Shown piece after piece: positions 52,994-61,601 of a DNA stretch of 64,000 bases. The DNA is from Pseudorhizobium tarimense (GTDB lineage: Bacteria > Pseudomonadota > Alphaproteobacteria > Rhizobiales > Rhizobiaceae). Position 1 is the first letter of the stretch. Each line of letters begins with the position of its first letter. The translations under genes were made by a program, and so were the position numbers. Where the stretch lies: contig NZ_JALJRA010000012.1 in NCBI RefSeq assembly GCF_022968135.1, positions 62,001-126,000 of the forward strand, in the 5' to 3' direction. Under the pieces are notes generated by a model, which saw nothing but the letters and a program-made list of their open reading frames with translations, made no database searches and had not been told where the DNA came from.

Positions 52994-53515
52994 ATGGACG
53001 AATTTTGGGTATTTGGCTACGGGTCGCTGATGTGGAATCCGGGCTTCACCTACCTTGAGAAAGCAGAAGCACACGTATTCGGTTACCGCCGCTCCCTCTG
53101 CGTCCGGTCTCATGTTCACCGCGGAACCCCGGATCAGCCGGGGCTTGTTCTCGGGCTCGATCGCGGAGGATCCTGCCGGGGCGTCGCCTTTCGGGTCGAT
53201 CAGGGCGAGAAGCCGGAGGTTCTCGACTACCTGCGTGCCCGAGAGCTGGTGACGCATGTCTACAAGGAGCGCATCCTGCCTGTGGCACTTCGGGGAGGGC
53301 GCCAGGTGCAAGCGGTGGGCTATGTCGTGGATCGGGCGCATTGTCAATATGCGGGGGCGCTCGACGTGGACGAGGCTGCGGACATTGTCCGCAGGGCGGC
53401 AGGAAGGTCAGGCCCCAACCCTGCCTATGTGATCAACACGGTCGCCCATCTCAGGCAGATGGGCATCCGTGATCATTGGCTCGAGGGCGTCGAGAGATTG
53501 GTCACCACCGACTGA
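52994..53515 (+). CDS. Glutathione-specific gamma-glutamylcyclotransferase (ChaC family)
   Basis: A 173-residue ChaC-type enzyme that degrades glutathione to 5-oxoproline and Cys-Gly. The substrate loop FGYGSLMWNPGF is present near residue 6, and YRRSLCVRSHVHRGTPDQPG follows. The catalytic glutamate is likely in YLRARELVTHVY. I start at 52994; an ATG at 52982 is also possible. Its 3' end overlaps the plsC 3' end by 43 bases in convergent orientation. Confidence 0.88.
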   Translation: MDEFWVFGYGSLMWNPGFTYLEKAEAHVFGYRRSLCVRSHVHRGTPDQPGLVLGLDRGGSCRGVAFRVDQGEKPEVLDYLRARELVTHVYKERILPVALRGGRQVQAVGYVVDRAHCQYAGALDVDEAADIVRRAAGRSGPNPAYVINTVAHLRQMGIRDHWLEGVERLVTTD

Positions 53516-54303
53516 AGCTGCTGCTCCGACCGCAACTCGGCCAGGCGATTGGCCGCCGTGGCCGGCAGGCGCAGATGCGGATTTGCCTCTACGGTGTCGA
53601 TCAGCAGCTCGTCGCTCGCCTTTTCTAGCGTCGTCACCAGCGTCTTGAAGAACTCGTCTGGGTCGAGCCCCGGCATGATCGGTGGCAGGATGCGGACCTT
53701 GAAATGGCCTGGAAAGCGGATCGAGCGGCGGCGTGGCCAGAACAGCCCAGGATGCATGGCGATTGGCACGACCGGTACCTGGATGTCCCGGTAGATGCGG
53801 GCGATCCCATAGCGATACTCCGGCTCGGCCCCCGGCGGCCGGCGCGTGCCTTCCGGATAGATGATCAGCTGGCGGCCGTTGTCCATCTCCTGCTTGGTAC
53901 GCTCCATCACCGCGACCATGACCTTGCCGCGGGCGCCGCGGTTGACCGGAATCATCCGCTGTTTCATCACGTACCAGCCGAACAGCGGGATCCAGGTGAG
54001 CTCGCGCTTGAGGATGTAGACCGGGTCCTTCTGCCAGGGCAGCAGCGCGAACGTGTCCCAGAAGGACTGGTGTTTCGGGGCGAAGATGCAGCCGCCCTCG
54101 GGGACGTTTTCCAGACCTTCGATCTCGAAGGTGGTGCCGACGATCTTCTTCATCAGCCAATGGTTCGACCGCGCCCAGTTCTTCGGGATGTCGTAGGCCT
54201 TCTTGCGCGGCAGGATGAAGTAGACCGGCGTCAGGACGATCATCTGAAGGATGAGGTTCGCGTAGAACGCCATGTTGAAGAGGATGGAGCGGACCATCAG
54301 CAT
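53473..54303 (-). CDS. plsC: 1-acyl-sn-glycerol-3-phosphate acyltransferase
   Basis: A 276-residue membrane-associated acyltransferase of phospholipid synthesis. An N-terminal helix (ANLILQMIVLTPVYFILPR) is followed by the HX4D catalytic motif in KHQSFWDTFALLPW, then PVNRGARGK and YPEGTRRPPGAEP. I start at the ATG at 54303 (a second ATG is at 54297). The gene follows the DUF218 gene on the same strand; its end overlaps the convergent chaC-like gene. Confidence 0.9.
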   Translation of the reverse strand: MLMVRSILFNMAFYANLILQMIVLTPVYFILPRKKAYDIPKNWARSNHWLMKKIVGTTFEIEGLENVPEGGCIFAPKHQSFWDTFALLPWQKDPVYILKRELTWIPLFGWYVMKQRMIPVNRGARGKVMVAVMERTKQEMDNGRQLIIYPEGTRRPPGAEPEYRYGIARIYRDIQVPVVPIAMHPGLFWPRRRSIRFPGHFKVRILPPIMPGLDPDEFFKTLVTTLEKASDELLIDTVEANPHLRLPATAANRLAELRSEQQLQSVVTNLSTPSSQ

Positions 54304-54376
54304 GCGGCAGTTTCCCCTTGGACCACGGCTGCCTACACGAGATCCTTGCGGAGCGAAAGGAGGAGGTGATCTTGAA

Positions 54377-55117
54377 CTAGTGCGCGAAGCTTGCAGCGGA
54401 AGCGTCGCCTTCCTCTCGGGTTCGCAGCCCGCTGGCGCGGGCGATGCCGATCCAGTCCCTTGCGTTCGCGGCGACCACCTTGATGTATTCGCCAATCATG
54501 GTGCGCAAGACGTCGGGCTCGGTAAACCAGGCCTTGCGCGTCAGGTCTGAATTGACGACGGGGTAGGGGATGTAATCGGTAGCCGGATCGACGCGCCGCA
54601 GTTCATGCAGGCTGCGCGGCATGTGGTAGTTGTTGGTCACCACCAGCACGACCGAAAAGCCGTTGTCATGGATCCAGCGGGAGATCTCGTTGGCATTGCC
54701 GATCGTGTCGAGGGCGTCGTAGCCGATGTCGACGCAGCAGGAGAAGAGGTCCGTCGGCGTCTGCGTCATTTTGCGGATCTGCGCCGGCGTGGTCGAGGGA
54801 TGCGCGCCGGAGATCAGCAGCCGCTTGCCGGCACCGTCGCGCAGCAGCCCCATCGCCTGGTCGATCCGCTGATAGCCGCCGGTCAAGACGACGATCGCAT
54901 CTGCCTTCACGCTTTCCGGTGGCTTCAGCGAGGCGACGGAATCGGCAAACCAGAGAAAGCCGCCGAACACGGCGGCGATCATCAGGAAAGAGGTCAGGAT
55001 CAGCCACCTTGCCGTGCGCCGCAGCCGGCTGTGGCGCGAGAAAAGCTGGCGGCCCACGCCCTTGCGCGGACGTTCCTTCTGCAATCGATCATCTCTCGGC
55101 GAACGACTCGTGCTCAT
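54377..55117 (-). CDS. DUF218 (YdcF/SanA-like) membrane protein
   Basis: A 246-residue protein with a basic N-terminus and one helix (WLILTSFLMIAAVFGGFLWF), then a DUF218 domain: KADAIVVLTGGYQRIDQAM, KRLLISGAHPSTTPAQIRK and VLVVTNNYHMPRSLHELRR. Relatives act in envelope functions or bind nucleotides; the exact role is unknown. It lies between ftsX and plsC on the same strand, so the four genes ftsE-ftsX-DUF218-plsC may form one envelope operon. Confidence 0.87.
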   Translation of the reverse strand: MSTSRSPRDDRLQKERPRKGVGRQLFSRHSRLRRTARWLILTSFLMIAAVFGGFLWFADSVASLKPPESVKADAIVVLTGGYQRIDQAMGLLRDGAGKRLLISGAHPSTTPAQIRKMTQTPTDLFSCCVDIGYDALDTIGNANEISRWIHDNGFSVVLVVTNNYHMPRSLHELRRVDPATDYIPYPVVNSDLTRKAWFTEPDVLRTMIGEYIKVVAANARDWIGIARASGLRTREEGDASAASFAH

Positions 55118-55184
55118 GATTCAGTGCATAAACCCACTTCGTGGCGGAGAATAGGTGTCTGCGACCAACTCTTTTCACCGCAGG

Positions 55185-56192
55185 TCAGGATGCGGGCAGG
55201 CCATCGGACCGCCCCGGGTCGGAGCGGATGAGGTCGATCTCATCGATGTTCCTCATGACGGTGAAGCGCGCCGTCAGCGTCGTCAGGAGCGCGATGACGA
55301 TCATGGTGGCGAAGATGCCGAGATAGCCGGCGAGGCCAAGCGAGAAGGTGCCGAAGAGGGCCGTCGCCTGGTCGCTTTCCGGCGTCGCCCGTGAGCTCGC
55401 CTGCCAGGCGCCCAGAATAGCGAACAGGATTGCCGCCACCGCGCTGCCTGCGGCAGATCCCTTGAGGCTTATCTTCAAGAAGTGCTTCTGGAATTCGCGC
55501 GCAACAAATGCACTCTCGGCGCCGACGAAGTGCAACACCTCCACGATATGCCGATTGCCGGAGATCACGCCGCGCGTGGCGAAGACGACGGTCAGCACCA
55601 TGGCGGTGAAGACAAGGATGAGAACACCGGTGCCGATCCACACCGTGGTGCTTGCCATGGAAACCAGACGGTCGACCCAGGTGCGGTGGTCGTCGAGGAA
55701 GGCCTGCGGGATCTCCTTAGAGAGAAGGTCTCGCATGGCAACAAAATCAGGTGGGTTCTGCTCGTCGATCGTGATGATCACGAGCCGCGGCACCGGCAGC
55801 TCGTTGAGATCAAGGCCTGTACCAAGCCACGGCTCGAGAAGCCGGGCCGTCGCGGCATCATCCATGATCGTGCCTTCCTGGGTGCCGACGAAGCCGAGCG
55901 CCAGGTTCTTCGCCTTCTCAAGGGTGGCGTCCATGTCCAGCCCTTCGGAAGGCTTGATCTGGATCGTGATTTCGCGGGAGATCTCACTCTGCCAACCTGT
56001 CGCCGTTGCTCGGACCATGGTGACGGCACCAAGCGTCAGACAGGCCAGAAACGCCATGATGGCGATCACCACCATCAGTGCGTTGCCCTGAATATTGGAG
56101 GGGGGCAGGATCGGCGCCGTCGGTCGCACCCGCATCGGCGCGCGGCGTGGGGTAGCGGTGCCTTCTGCTTTGGGTCGGGCCATCTCATTCAT
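55185..56192 (-). CDS. ftsX: Cell division protein FtsX
   Basis: A 335-residue ABC-type membrane subunit of the FtsEX complex, which activates peptidoglycan hydrolases at the division site. An N-terminal helix (ALMVVIAIMAFLACLTLGAV), a periplasmic domain (about 65-185) and three C-terminal helices (WIGTGVLILVFTAMVLTVVF, SAAGSAVAAILFAILGAW, LAGYLGIFATMIVIALL) match the family. The start lies inside the ftsE 3' end with an 8-bp overlap. Confidence 0.92.
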   Translation of the reverse strand: MNEMARPKAEGTATPRRAPMRVRPTAPILPPSNIQGNALMVVIAIMAFLACLTLGAVTMVRATATGWQSEISREITIQIKPSEGLDMDATLEKAKNLALGFVGTQEGTIMDDAATARLLEPWLGTGLDLNELPVPRLVIITIDEQNPPDFVAMRDLLSKEIPQAFLDDHRTWVDRLVSMASTTVWIGTGVLILVFTAMVLTVVFATRGVISGNRHIVEVLHFVGAESAFVAREFQKHFLKISLKGSAAGSAVAAILFAILGAWQASSRATPESDQATALFGTFSLGLAGYLGIFATMIVIALLTTLTARFTVMRNIDEIDLIRSDPGRSDGLPAS

Positions 56193-56844
56193 AGATATCG
56201 AGCCGCCCTTCTGTCAGGATCATCCGGCGCGCATTTACCTGATCCATCAGCCCGAGGTCGTGGGTTGCAATGACCACGGCGGTTCCGAGCCGGTTCAGTT
56301 CGAGAAAGAGGCTGAGAAGTCGTTGCGCCATTGGCGGGTCGACATTGCCGGTCGGCTCGTCGGCCAGGAGGATTTCCGGGCGGTCCATCAGGGCCCGGGC
56401 GATTGCGGCACGCTGCTTCTCGCCACCCGAAAGCACCGGCGGCAGGACATTGATACGCTCGCCAAGCCCAACCCACTTCAGCAGTTCGATCACATCGTTG
56501 CGGTAGCTGCTCTCCTCCTTGCCACGCACGCGCAGCGGCAGGGCCACGTTCTCGTACGTGGTCAGGTGATCCAGCAGCCGGAAATCCTGAAACACGATGC
56601 CCACTCGGCGGCGAAGCATCGGGAGCTCCCCACGCGGGATCTGTGACAGGTCGCGGCCGAACATGCGGATCAGCCCGCGGGTCGGCTGGAGTGACATGAA
56701 GAGCAGACGCAGGAGCGTTGTCTTGCCTGCACCTGAGGGGCCGGTCAGGAACTGGAACGACCGCTTCGGGATGTCGAACGTCATGTCCCGGAGGATCTCC
56801 GGGCCCATCCCATAGCGCAGGCCGACATTTTCGAAGTGGATCAA
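56185..56844 (-). CDS. ftsE: Cell division ATP-binding protein FtsE
   Basis: A 219-residue ABC ATPase partner of FtsX. Walker A is GPSGAGKTT at residues 35-43, the signature is LSGGEKQRAAIARAL, Walker B is ILLADEPTGNVDPP and the switch histidine is in VVIATHDLGLM. It is translated together with ftsX. The 210-bp gap to the divergent membrane protein gene should hold both promoters, but I see no clear -35/-10 pair. Confidence 0.95.
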   Translation of the reverse strand: MIHFENVGLRYGMGPEILRDMTFDIPKRSFQFLTGPSGAGKTTLLRLLFMSLQPTRGLIRMFGRDLSQIPRGELPMLRRRVGIVFQDFRLLDHLTTYENVALPLRVRGKEESSYRNDVIELLKWVGLGERINVLPPVLSGGEKQRAAIARALMDRPEILLADEPTGNVDPPMAQRLLSLFLELNRLGTAVVIATHDLGLMDQVNARRMILTEGRLDIYE

Positions 56845-57059
56845 TGGAAAATCGCAATCCTGATGTTCATTCAGCCGACCTGTTGCCGGCTAGCGCACTT
56901 CAACCGCCACCGGAATAGGTCGATTTCGAGGCCGCATTCGCGAAGCATTAACCATTCGAATCTACGACTGGGTAGGATTCGATTCAATGCCGACGTTCCT
57001 TCATCCACCTGAGGGGATCTGTCGGCACCAGTGCAGCTCCTGCCGAAAAGGGGAGAATG

Positions 57060-57701
57060 ATGGCCGTCGTCGACATCCTACCACCCGAACCTGCCGCGAA
57101 GCATGTTCGGCGCGCCCATCGCGGCGGCGGAAGCGTCACAGATGCCGACTTCGTCACGCTGCGCCCGAAGCCGCTTCGTGACAGGCGCTTTGAGACCCAG
57201 AACGACAATCGCCGCACCGCATCCGGAGCAAAACCTGCTGCAGCTGCGTCGCCGCCGGCCGCTCTTGTCGAGCGGGTCGAACGCCTCCTATCTCGCCTTT
57301 CGGCCGACATGTTCTCGGCTGTGGTTGCGGCGGCCTTCCTGGTCGTCTTTGGTCTCGCTGGCGGCTTCTCGCTGTTTGTCGGGCAAGGCAATGGGCCTGT
57401 GGAAGCACCGACGCTGGACATCACCCATGTGACGGTGACGCCGCAAGAGGCCGAGGGGATGCCGGTCCTCCTGATCAACGGGATCGTCGAGAACCGGGGA
57501 CGGACGGGCCTGAACCTTCCCTCCATCAGGGCGGACCTCTTCCGGGAGGGAGCCCTTTTGTCTTCCACCCTGATCAACCCGCCTGTCAGCCAGATGCAGA
57601 GCGGGCACAGCCACGGCTTCTCCGTGCGCATTCCGCACCCCGGTGGAAAAACCCCGGAATTGAAGCTTTCCTTCGCCGGTGAGGATGCTTCCCGCTCGTA
57701 A
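57060..57701 (+). CDS. Single-pass membrane protein, DUF3426-like
   Basis: About 213 residues. A basic, Pro/Ala-rich N-terminal half (to about residue 80) is followed by one helix (MFSAVVAAAFLVVFGLAGGF) and a C-terminal domain with TLDITHVTVTPQEAEGMPVL and ENRGRTGLNLPSIRADLF, which resembles the FxLYD/DUF3426 domain. The zinc-ribbon often found at the start of DUF3426 proteins is absent. AAGGGGAG precedes two adjacent ATGs (57057, 57060); the second has better spacing. hpt follows 40 bp downstream. Function unknown. Confidence 0.7.
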   Translation: MAVVDILPPEPAAKHVRRAHRGGGSVTDADFVTLRPKPLRDRRFETQNDNRRTASGAKPAAAASPPAALVERVERLLSRLSADMFSAVVAAAFLVVFGLAGGFSLFVGQGNGPVEAPTLDITHVTVTPQEAEGMPVLLINGIVENRGRTGLNLPSIRADLFREGALLSSTLINPPVSQMQSGHSHGFSVRIPHPGGKTPELKLSFAGEDASRS

Positions 57702-57741
57702 TTGTGCTACCGGCGGCCTCCGGAACTGCCAGGAGAGCCCC

Positions 57742-58296
57742 ATGCCCGTCGTCCGCGGCAAGATCATCGAGCCCCTCTACACCGCAGAGGTGATCGCAGA
57801 GCGCAATCGCGCCATCGCTGCCGAGATTGCCGGCGGACCGACGAAGGATCTTCTGGTCATCGCGATCCTTAAAGGGTCCTTCATCTTCGCGGCAGACCTT
57901 CTGCGTGCTCTTCATGATGTCGGACTGGCGCCCGAAGTGGAATTCATCACGCTCTCCAGCTATGGTGCAGGGACTGTGTCGCAAGGCGTGCGGATCGTGA
58001 AGGACATCGACAGCGACGTGAAGGACCGCGATGTCCTGCTGATCGACGATATTCTTGAATCGGGGCGCACGCTGAAGTTCGCCAAGGAGCTGCTTTACGA
58101 GCGCGGAGCCCGCAATGTCACGATCGCCGTGCTGCTCGACAAGAGCATCAAGCGGCAGGAGAAGCTGGAGGCGGATTATGTCGGCTTCGAATGCCCCGAC
58201 TATTTCGTCGTCGGCTACGGCATGGACGTCGCCTATGCCTTCCGCGAACTCCCCTTCGTCGGCGTCGTCACCGGGGACGCCCTGGGCGAAAGCTAG
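57742..58296 (+). CDS. hpt: Hypoxanthine phosphoribosyltransferase
   Basis: A 184-residue purine salvage enzyme that makes IMP or GMP from hypoxanthine or guanine and PRPP. The PRPP-binding motif is in DVLLIDDILESGRTLKFAKE; the flexible loop is SSYGAGTVSQGV, and the C-terminal DYFVVGYGMDVAYAFRELP is typical of Hpt. AGGAGAG precedes the ATG at 57742. cpdR follows 123 bp later. Confidence 0.94.
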   Translation: MPVVRGKIIEPLYTAEVIAERNRAIAAEIAGGPTKDLLVIAILKGSFIFAADLLRALHDVGLAPEVEFITLSSYGAGTVSQGVRIVKDIDSDVKDRDVLLIDDILESGRTLKFAKELLYERGARNVTIAVLLDKSIKRQEKLEADYVGFECPDYFVVGYGMDVAYAFRELPFVGVVTGDALGES

Positions 58297-58419
58297 GCCT
58301 CGGCAGGCGGTAATTCCTTAACCACGTTACGCCGCTTCCGGTCGCTTGTTTACTCCTCGGCAAGCAAAGTCTGGTGATTTGCTCCCAATGTTAAACACAA
58401 AGGGAAGAATGCGATCGTC

Positions 58420-58797
58420 ATGGCAAAGATCCTGATAACCGAAGACGAAAGCGCCCTGCGCACCTTTGTTGCCCGCGCCCTTCGTCTCGACGGCCACGAA
58501 ACCTGTGAAGCGGGCGACGGCGCCGAAGGTCTCGAAAGGCTTGCCGAAGAGAAATTTGACCTCCTTCTGTCCGATATCCGCATGCCGGTCATGGATGGTA
58601 TCGAGCTTGCCCATCAGGCTGCGGCGCGGCATCCGCAGATGAAGATCCTTCTGATGACCGGCTATGCCGAGCAGCGCGAGCGGGCGGACGACCTTGCCGC
58701 AAAGATCGTCGATGTCGTGCAGAAACCGTTTGCCCTGCCGGAGATCCGCAAGGCTGTCGCAAGGGCACTTGCCGGCGAAAGCTGCTGTGCGGCTTAA
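58420..58797 (+). CDS. cpdR: Single-domain response regulator CpdR
   Basis: A 125-residue receiver domain with no output domain. The acid pocket (Glu8, Asp9), the phospho-acceptor Asp52 (LLSDIRMPVMDG), the conserved Thr in LLMTGYAEQ and Lys in VVQKPFALPE are all present. CpdR adapts substrates such as CtrA-pathway regulators to the ClpXP protease and is controlled by phosphorylation through the CckA-ChpT relay; in Sinorhizobium CpdR1 is needed for normal cell cycle and symbiosis. The assignment rests on high similarity to CpdR and the hpt neighbourhood. Confidence 0.87.
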   Translation: MAKILITEDESALRTFVARALRLDGHETCEAGDGAEGLERLAEEKFDLLLSDIRMPVMDGIELAHQAAARHPQMKILLMTGYAEQRERADDLAAKIVDVVQKPFALPEIRKAVARALAGESCCAA

Positions 58798-58801
58798 GCT
58801 G

Positions 58802-61441
58802 CTAGCGGATCTCGAGCAGCCGCTCCAGGTAGCGGCGCTCAGCTTCCCCGGATAGGGCATTGCCCAGACGCTCGCGGATCGCTTCCAGAATCTCGCGGGC
58901 CCGTTGCACGTCGATCTCGTCCGGCACCTTCACCTGATCACCGAAATCGGGGCCAGCCGTCGCCCGGGGGCGACCAAGCGGGTCACGGCCGGTCTGGTTG
59001 CCTTGTGAGTCCTCGCCTTGTCCAGGCCCTTGTCCCTGGCCTTGCTGCATTGCCTGCATCATCTGCTGCATCATGTTCTGGGCGCCCTGGCGGAGCGCGT
59101 TCAAGGCATTGCCCTGGCCTTCGACGGCCTGTTCGCCCTCGCCTTCACCCAGCGCCTCGCCTGCATTGCCCATTTCGCGTTCGGCCTCACCGAAGCCTTC
59201 GCCCGGCTGCATGCCGAGGTCCTTCAGGCCCTGCTGCAGCTCCTGCAGCTTTTTGCCCAGGCCTTCCTGTTGTGCGCGAAGGTTTTTCAGCGCCTCGCGC
59301 AGCTGTTCCGCCGTCATCTGGTCCGTTGGCGAGCCCCGCTGCCCCTGCTGTCTCTGTTGCGGCTGACCTTGCTGCCCCTGCTCGTACGGCTGTTCGCCCT
59401 GCTGGCCTGGATCGCCCCGCTGCATGCGGTCGCGCAGTGCCTGGTCCAGCTGGAAGGTCTCATCCATCAGCCGCTGCTGTTCCTGCATGATCTCGCCGAG
59501 CTTGTCGATCTGCTCGCGCATCTGGCTGTTCTGCTGCTGGCCCTGCTGCCCCTGCGGCATTCGGCCGGCCTGCAGATTGTTCATCATCCGCTGCAGTTCC
59601 GAAAGCATCTGTTGTGCTGCGTCGCGGTTGCCGGAGCGCGCCAGGTTTTCGATCTGGTCCATAATGTTCTGCAGGTCGCGCTGACGAATCACGTTTTCCG
59701 CCTGCATGTTCTGCTGCATGCGCGGGCTGTTCTGCAGGCGCTGGGCGAGCTCGGACATGAACTCCTGCATCGCCTCGCGCAGCTCCTTCATCAGCTCAGC
59801 AATCTCCTCGTCGCTTGCACCGTTCTCCAGCGCCTCGTTGAGAGCGTTCTGAGCGTCCCGGAGGCGCTTTTCAGCCGCAGAAAGATCGCCATCCTCAATG
59901 CCGAGCGCGATCTCCCAGAGATAATCCGCCACTTCCTTCAGCTGCTCCTCACCCCGTGCTAGTTCCATCCGGCCGAGTGCCGAACGGATGAGCAGGAAGT
60001 GAGACAGGTCCGGTATTGTCTCGTCCGGCCGCAGCGCCAGCACTTCGTTGAGTTCGATAGCCCGCGGCATCTGCCGCGTGTCGAGAGAGAACACCTGCCG
60101 CTGCTCCGCAACAGCGGCCGCAAGTGGCTCCGTGAACGGTCGGCCCGGCAACACCATTTCATGGGCAGGGCTTTTTCCGGTCTGGCCTGCGCCGTCGGTT
60201 GCCACAAGCGTAATGCGCACCCGCTTGCCGGCCAACGGATGTTCGGTCAGGTTGCGGCTCGTGACCCCCTCAGGGTTGCGCGGGTTGCGCCGCGGCAGGT
60301 CCAGCCGGAACTCCGGCGGCGGGTAGAGAGGCGTTGCTGCAGGATCTGGCGCCTCGACGGGCTTGATCAGGGCATGCGCCTCCTGAAGGCCATAGTCGTC
60401 TTTGCCGGCAAAGCCGATCTCCAGCGCACCGTTGAGTGCACGCTTCGGCTGGCCCTTGAAGGCGATCTCCGGTACCCGATCCGGGATGACGTCGAAGGTC
60501 CAGCTCCTGCCGTTCACTGTCAGTTCGCCGCTTTTGGCGACCTTCAACACGTAAGTGCGTGGCGGCGCCGGTTGTCCGGGGTCGGGCACATTCGGCGGCG
60601 GCAGTTGTGAAGCCTCTGTTGTGTCACCCGTCGCAACCGCTTCTTCGCTGGCCAGAGGTTGAGGGCTGTCCCCCTCGGCGGCGGAGAACACGACGGCCTC
60701 TTCACCCTCGCCGCCCGTCACGCGCACCGTCAGTTCGGAATTCTGCGGGACCTGCACTTCCGAGACCGCCTCGGCCTCACCGCCGGTCAAGAACACCGGG
60801 GCCTGGCCCGTATAGGAAGGCGGCGTCAGCCAGGCGTCGATCCGCAGGTCGGGATTTGTGCTGGCGGCTGTAGCGGGACCGCGAAAGACATCGGAAATCT
60901 GGCCAGCACCGTTGGAAAAGGAAAAGCCGAAGGCCACGACGACCAGTAGAGCAGGGATGGCACGCAGGGCAAGGCGGTCATGCCGTGCGATGTCCGGGCG
61001 CGGCAGCCCGGCATCCAGTGCTGCAATCTTCTCCGCCATACGCACCTGGTGCTCCTTCCAGAGCGCGCGTCCGAACGGCGTATCGAAGGCAGGTTCGTCC
61101 TCCTGGACCGCGACCGGCTGGTGCTGGAGCTCGTTCCGCTCCTCAAGCAACCGATCTGCCTCGCCGGCATTTGGCCAACGCGTGCGAGCAAGCGGCAGCA
61201 GCGACGCCAGGAAGGCGAGAACGAACGTAGCCGTCAGCGCCCAGCGCAGAAGGTCTAGATTCGTCCGGAAGATCCCAAGCCAAGCCGCTGAGAGAAACAG
61301 GGCTACGACCGTCAGCGGCGGCAGAAGGCGAGGTGCCAGACGCTCGAGGAACAAGACCAGCCGAGCCAGCGTCCGCTTCCAGGCAACCCGTCGTGCCAGT
61401 GAAGGAAGGGCATCGAAGGCGCCTTTGCGGATATTGCTCAT
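58802..61441 (-). CDS. TIGR02302 family membrane protein with Gln/Gly-rich C-terminal region
   Basis: An 879-residue protein conserved in Rhizobiales. The N-terminus has about two to three hydrophobic helices (LLPPLTVVALFLSAAWLGIF, WALTATFVLAFLASLLPL, AIPALLVVVAFGFSFSNGAG), then a large region with beta-rich repeats. The last third is a low-complexity coiled coil with strings of Gln, Glu, Met and Gly (for example QGQQGQQQNSQMREQ). I start at the ATG at 61441. Function is not known; an envelope role is likely from topology. It ends four bases from the convergent cpdR. Confidence 0.83.
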   Translation of the reverse strand: MSNIRKGAFDALPSLARRVAWKRTLARLVLFLERLAPRLLPPLTVVALFLSAAWLGIFRTNLDLLRWALTATFVLAFLASLLPLARTRWPNAGEADRLLEERNELQHQPVAVQEDEPAFDTPFGRALWKEHQVRMAEKIAALDAGLPRPDIARHDRLALRAIPALLVVVAFGFSFSNGAGQISDVFRGPATAASTNPDLRIDAWLTPPSYTGQAPVFLTGGEAEAVSEVQVPQNSELTVRVTGGEGEEAVVFSAAEGDSPQPLASEEAVATGDTTEASQLPPPNVPDPGQPAPPRTYVLKVAKSGELTVNGRSWTFDVIPDRVPEIAFKGQPKRALNGALEIGFAGKDDYGLQEAHALIKPVEAPDPAATPLYPPPEFRLDLPRRNPRNPEGVTSRNLTEHPLAGKRVRITLVATDGAGQTGKSPAHEMVLPGRPFTEPLAAAVAEQRQVFSLDTRQMPRAIELNEVLALRPDETIPDLSHFLLIRSALGRMELARGEEQLKEVADYLWEIALGIEDGDLSAAEKRLRDAQNALNEALENGASDEEIAELMKELREAMQEFMSELAQRLQNSPRMQQNMQAENVIRQRDLQNIMDQIENLARSGNRDAAQQMLSELQRMMNNLQAGRMPQGQQGQQQNSQMREQIDKLGEIMQEQQRLMDETFQLDQALRDRMQRGDPGQQGEQPYEQGQQGQPQQRQQGQRGSPTDQMTAEQLREALKNLRAQQEGLGKKLQELQQGLKDLGMQPGEGFGEAEREMGNAGEALGEGEGEQAVEGQGNALNALRQGAQNMMQQMMQAMQQGQGQGPGQGEDSQGNQTGRDPLGRPRATAGPDFGDQVKVPDEIDVQRAREILEAIRERLGNALSGEAERRYLERLLEIR

Positions 61442-61546
61442 GCCGGCCGTCTCCTGTTGGCGGGGCAAGTAAGGACCGCGCCACGTCCGGCAGGCCACGA
61501 ACGCAAGATAACAGTCTTTATGGCGAAGACGAGAGCACGGGCCATC

Positions 61547-61570
61547 CCCACTGCGTTTTTCCGCAGTGGG
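61547..61570. repeat. Perfect 9-bp inverted repeat between lysA and the TIGR02302 gene
   Basis: CCCACTGCG and CGCAGTGGG pair around six bases. It lies 32 bp beyond the lysA stop on the minus strand. No T tract follows in that direction, so it may mark a factor-dependent end or protect the lysA transcript. Confidence 0.5.
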
Positions 61571-61601
61571 TCGAGGAAAAGTGAACGCCTAGATCGAAAG
61601 G

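Noticed and set aside
58310-58345. TTAACC...GTTACG near cpdR as a CtrA box
   Set aside because: The spacing does not fit TTAA-N7-TTAA, and the second half is degenerate. A similar TTAACC before ftsE also lacks a partner.
59018-59962. Leu-rich plus-strand frame (314 codons) across the TIGR02302 gene that looks like a membrane protein
   Set aside because: It is the complement of the Gln/Glu-rich low-complexity region; CAG and GAG codons read as CTG and CTC on the other strand, giving artificial leucine runs.
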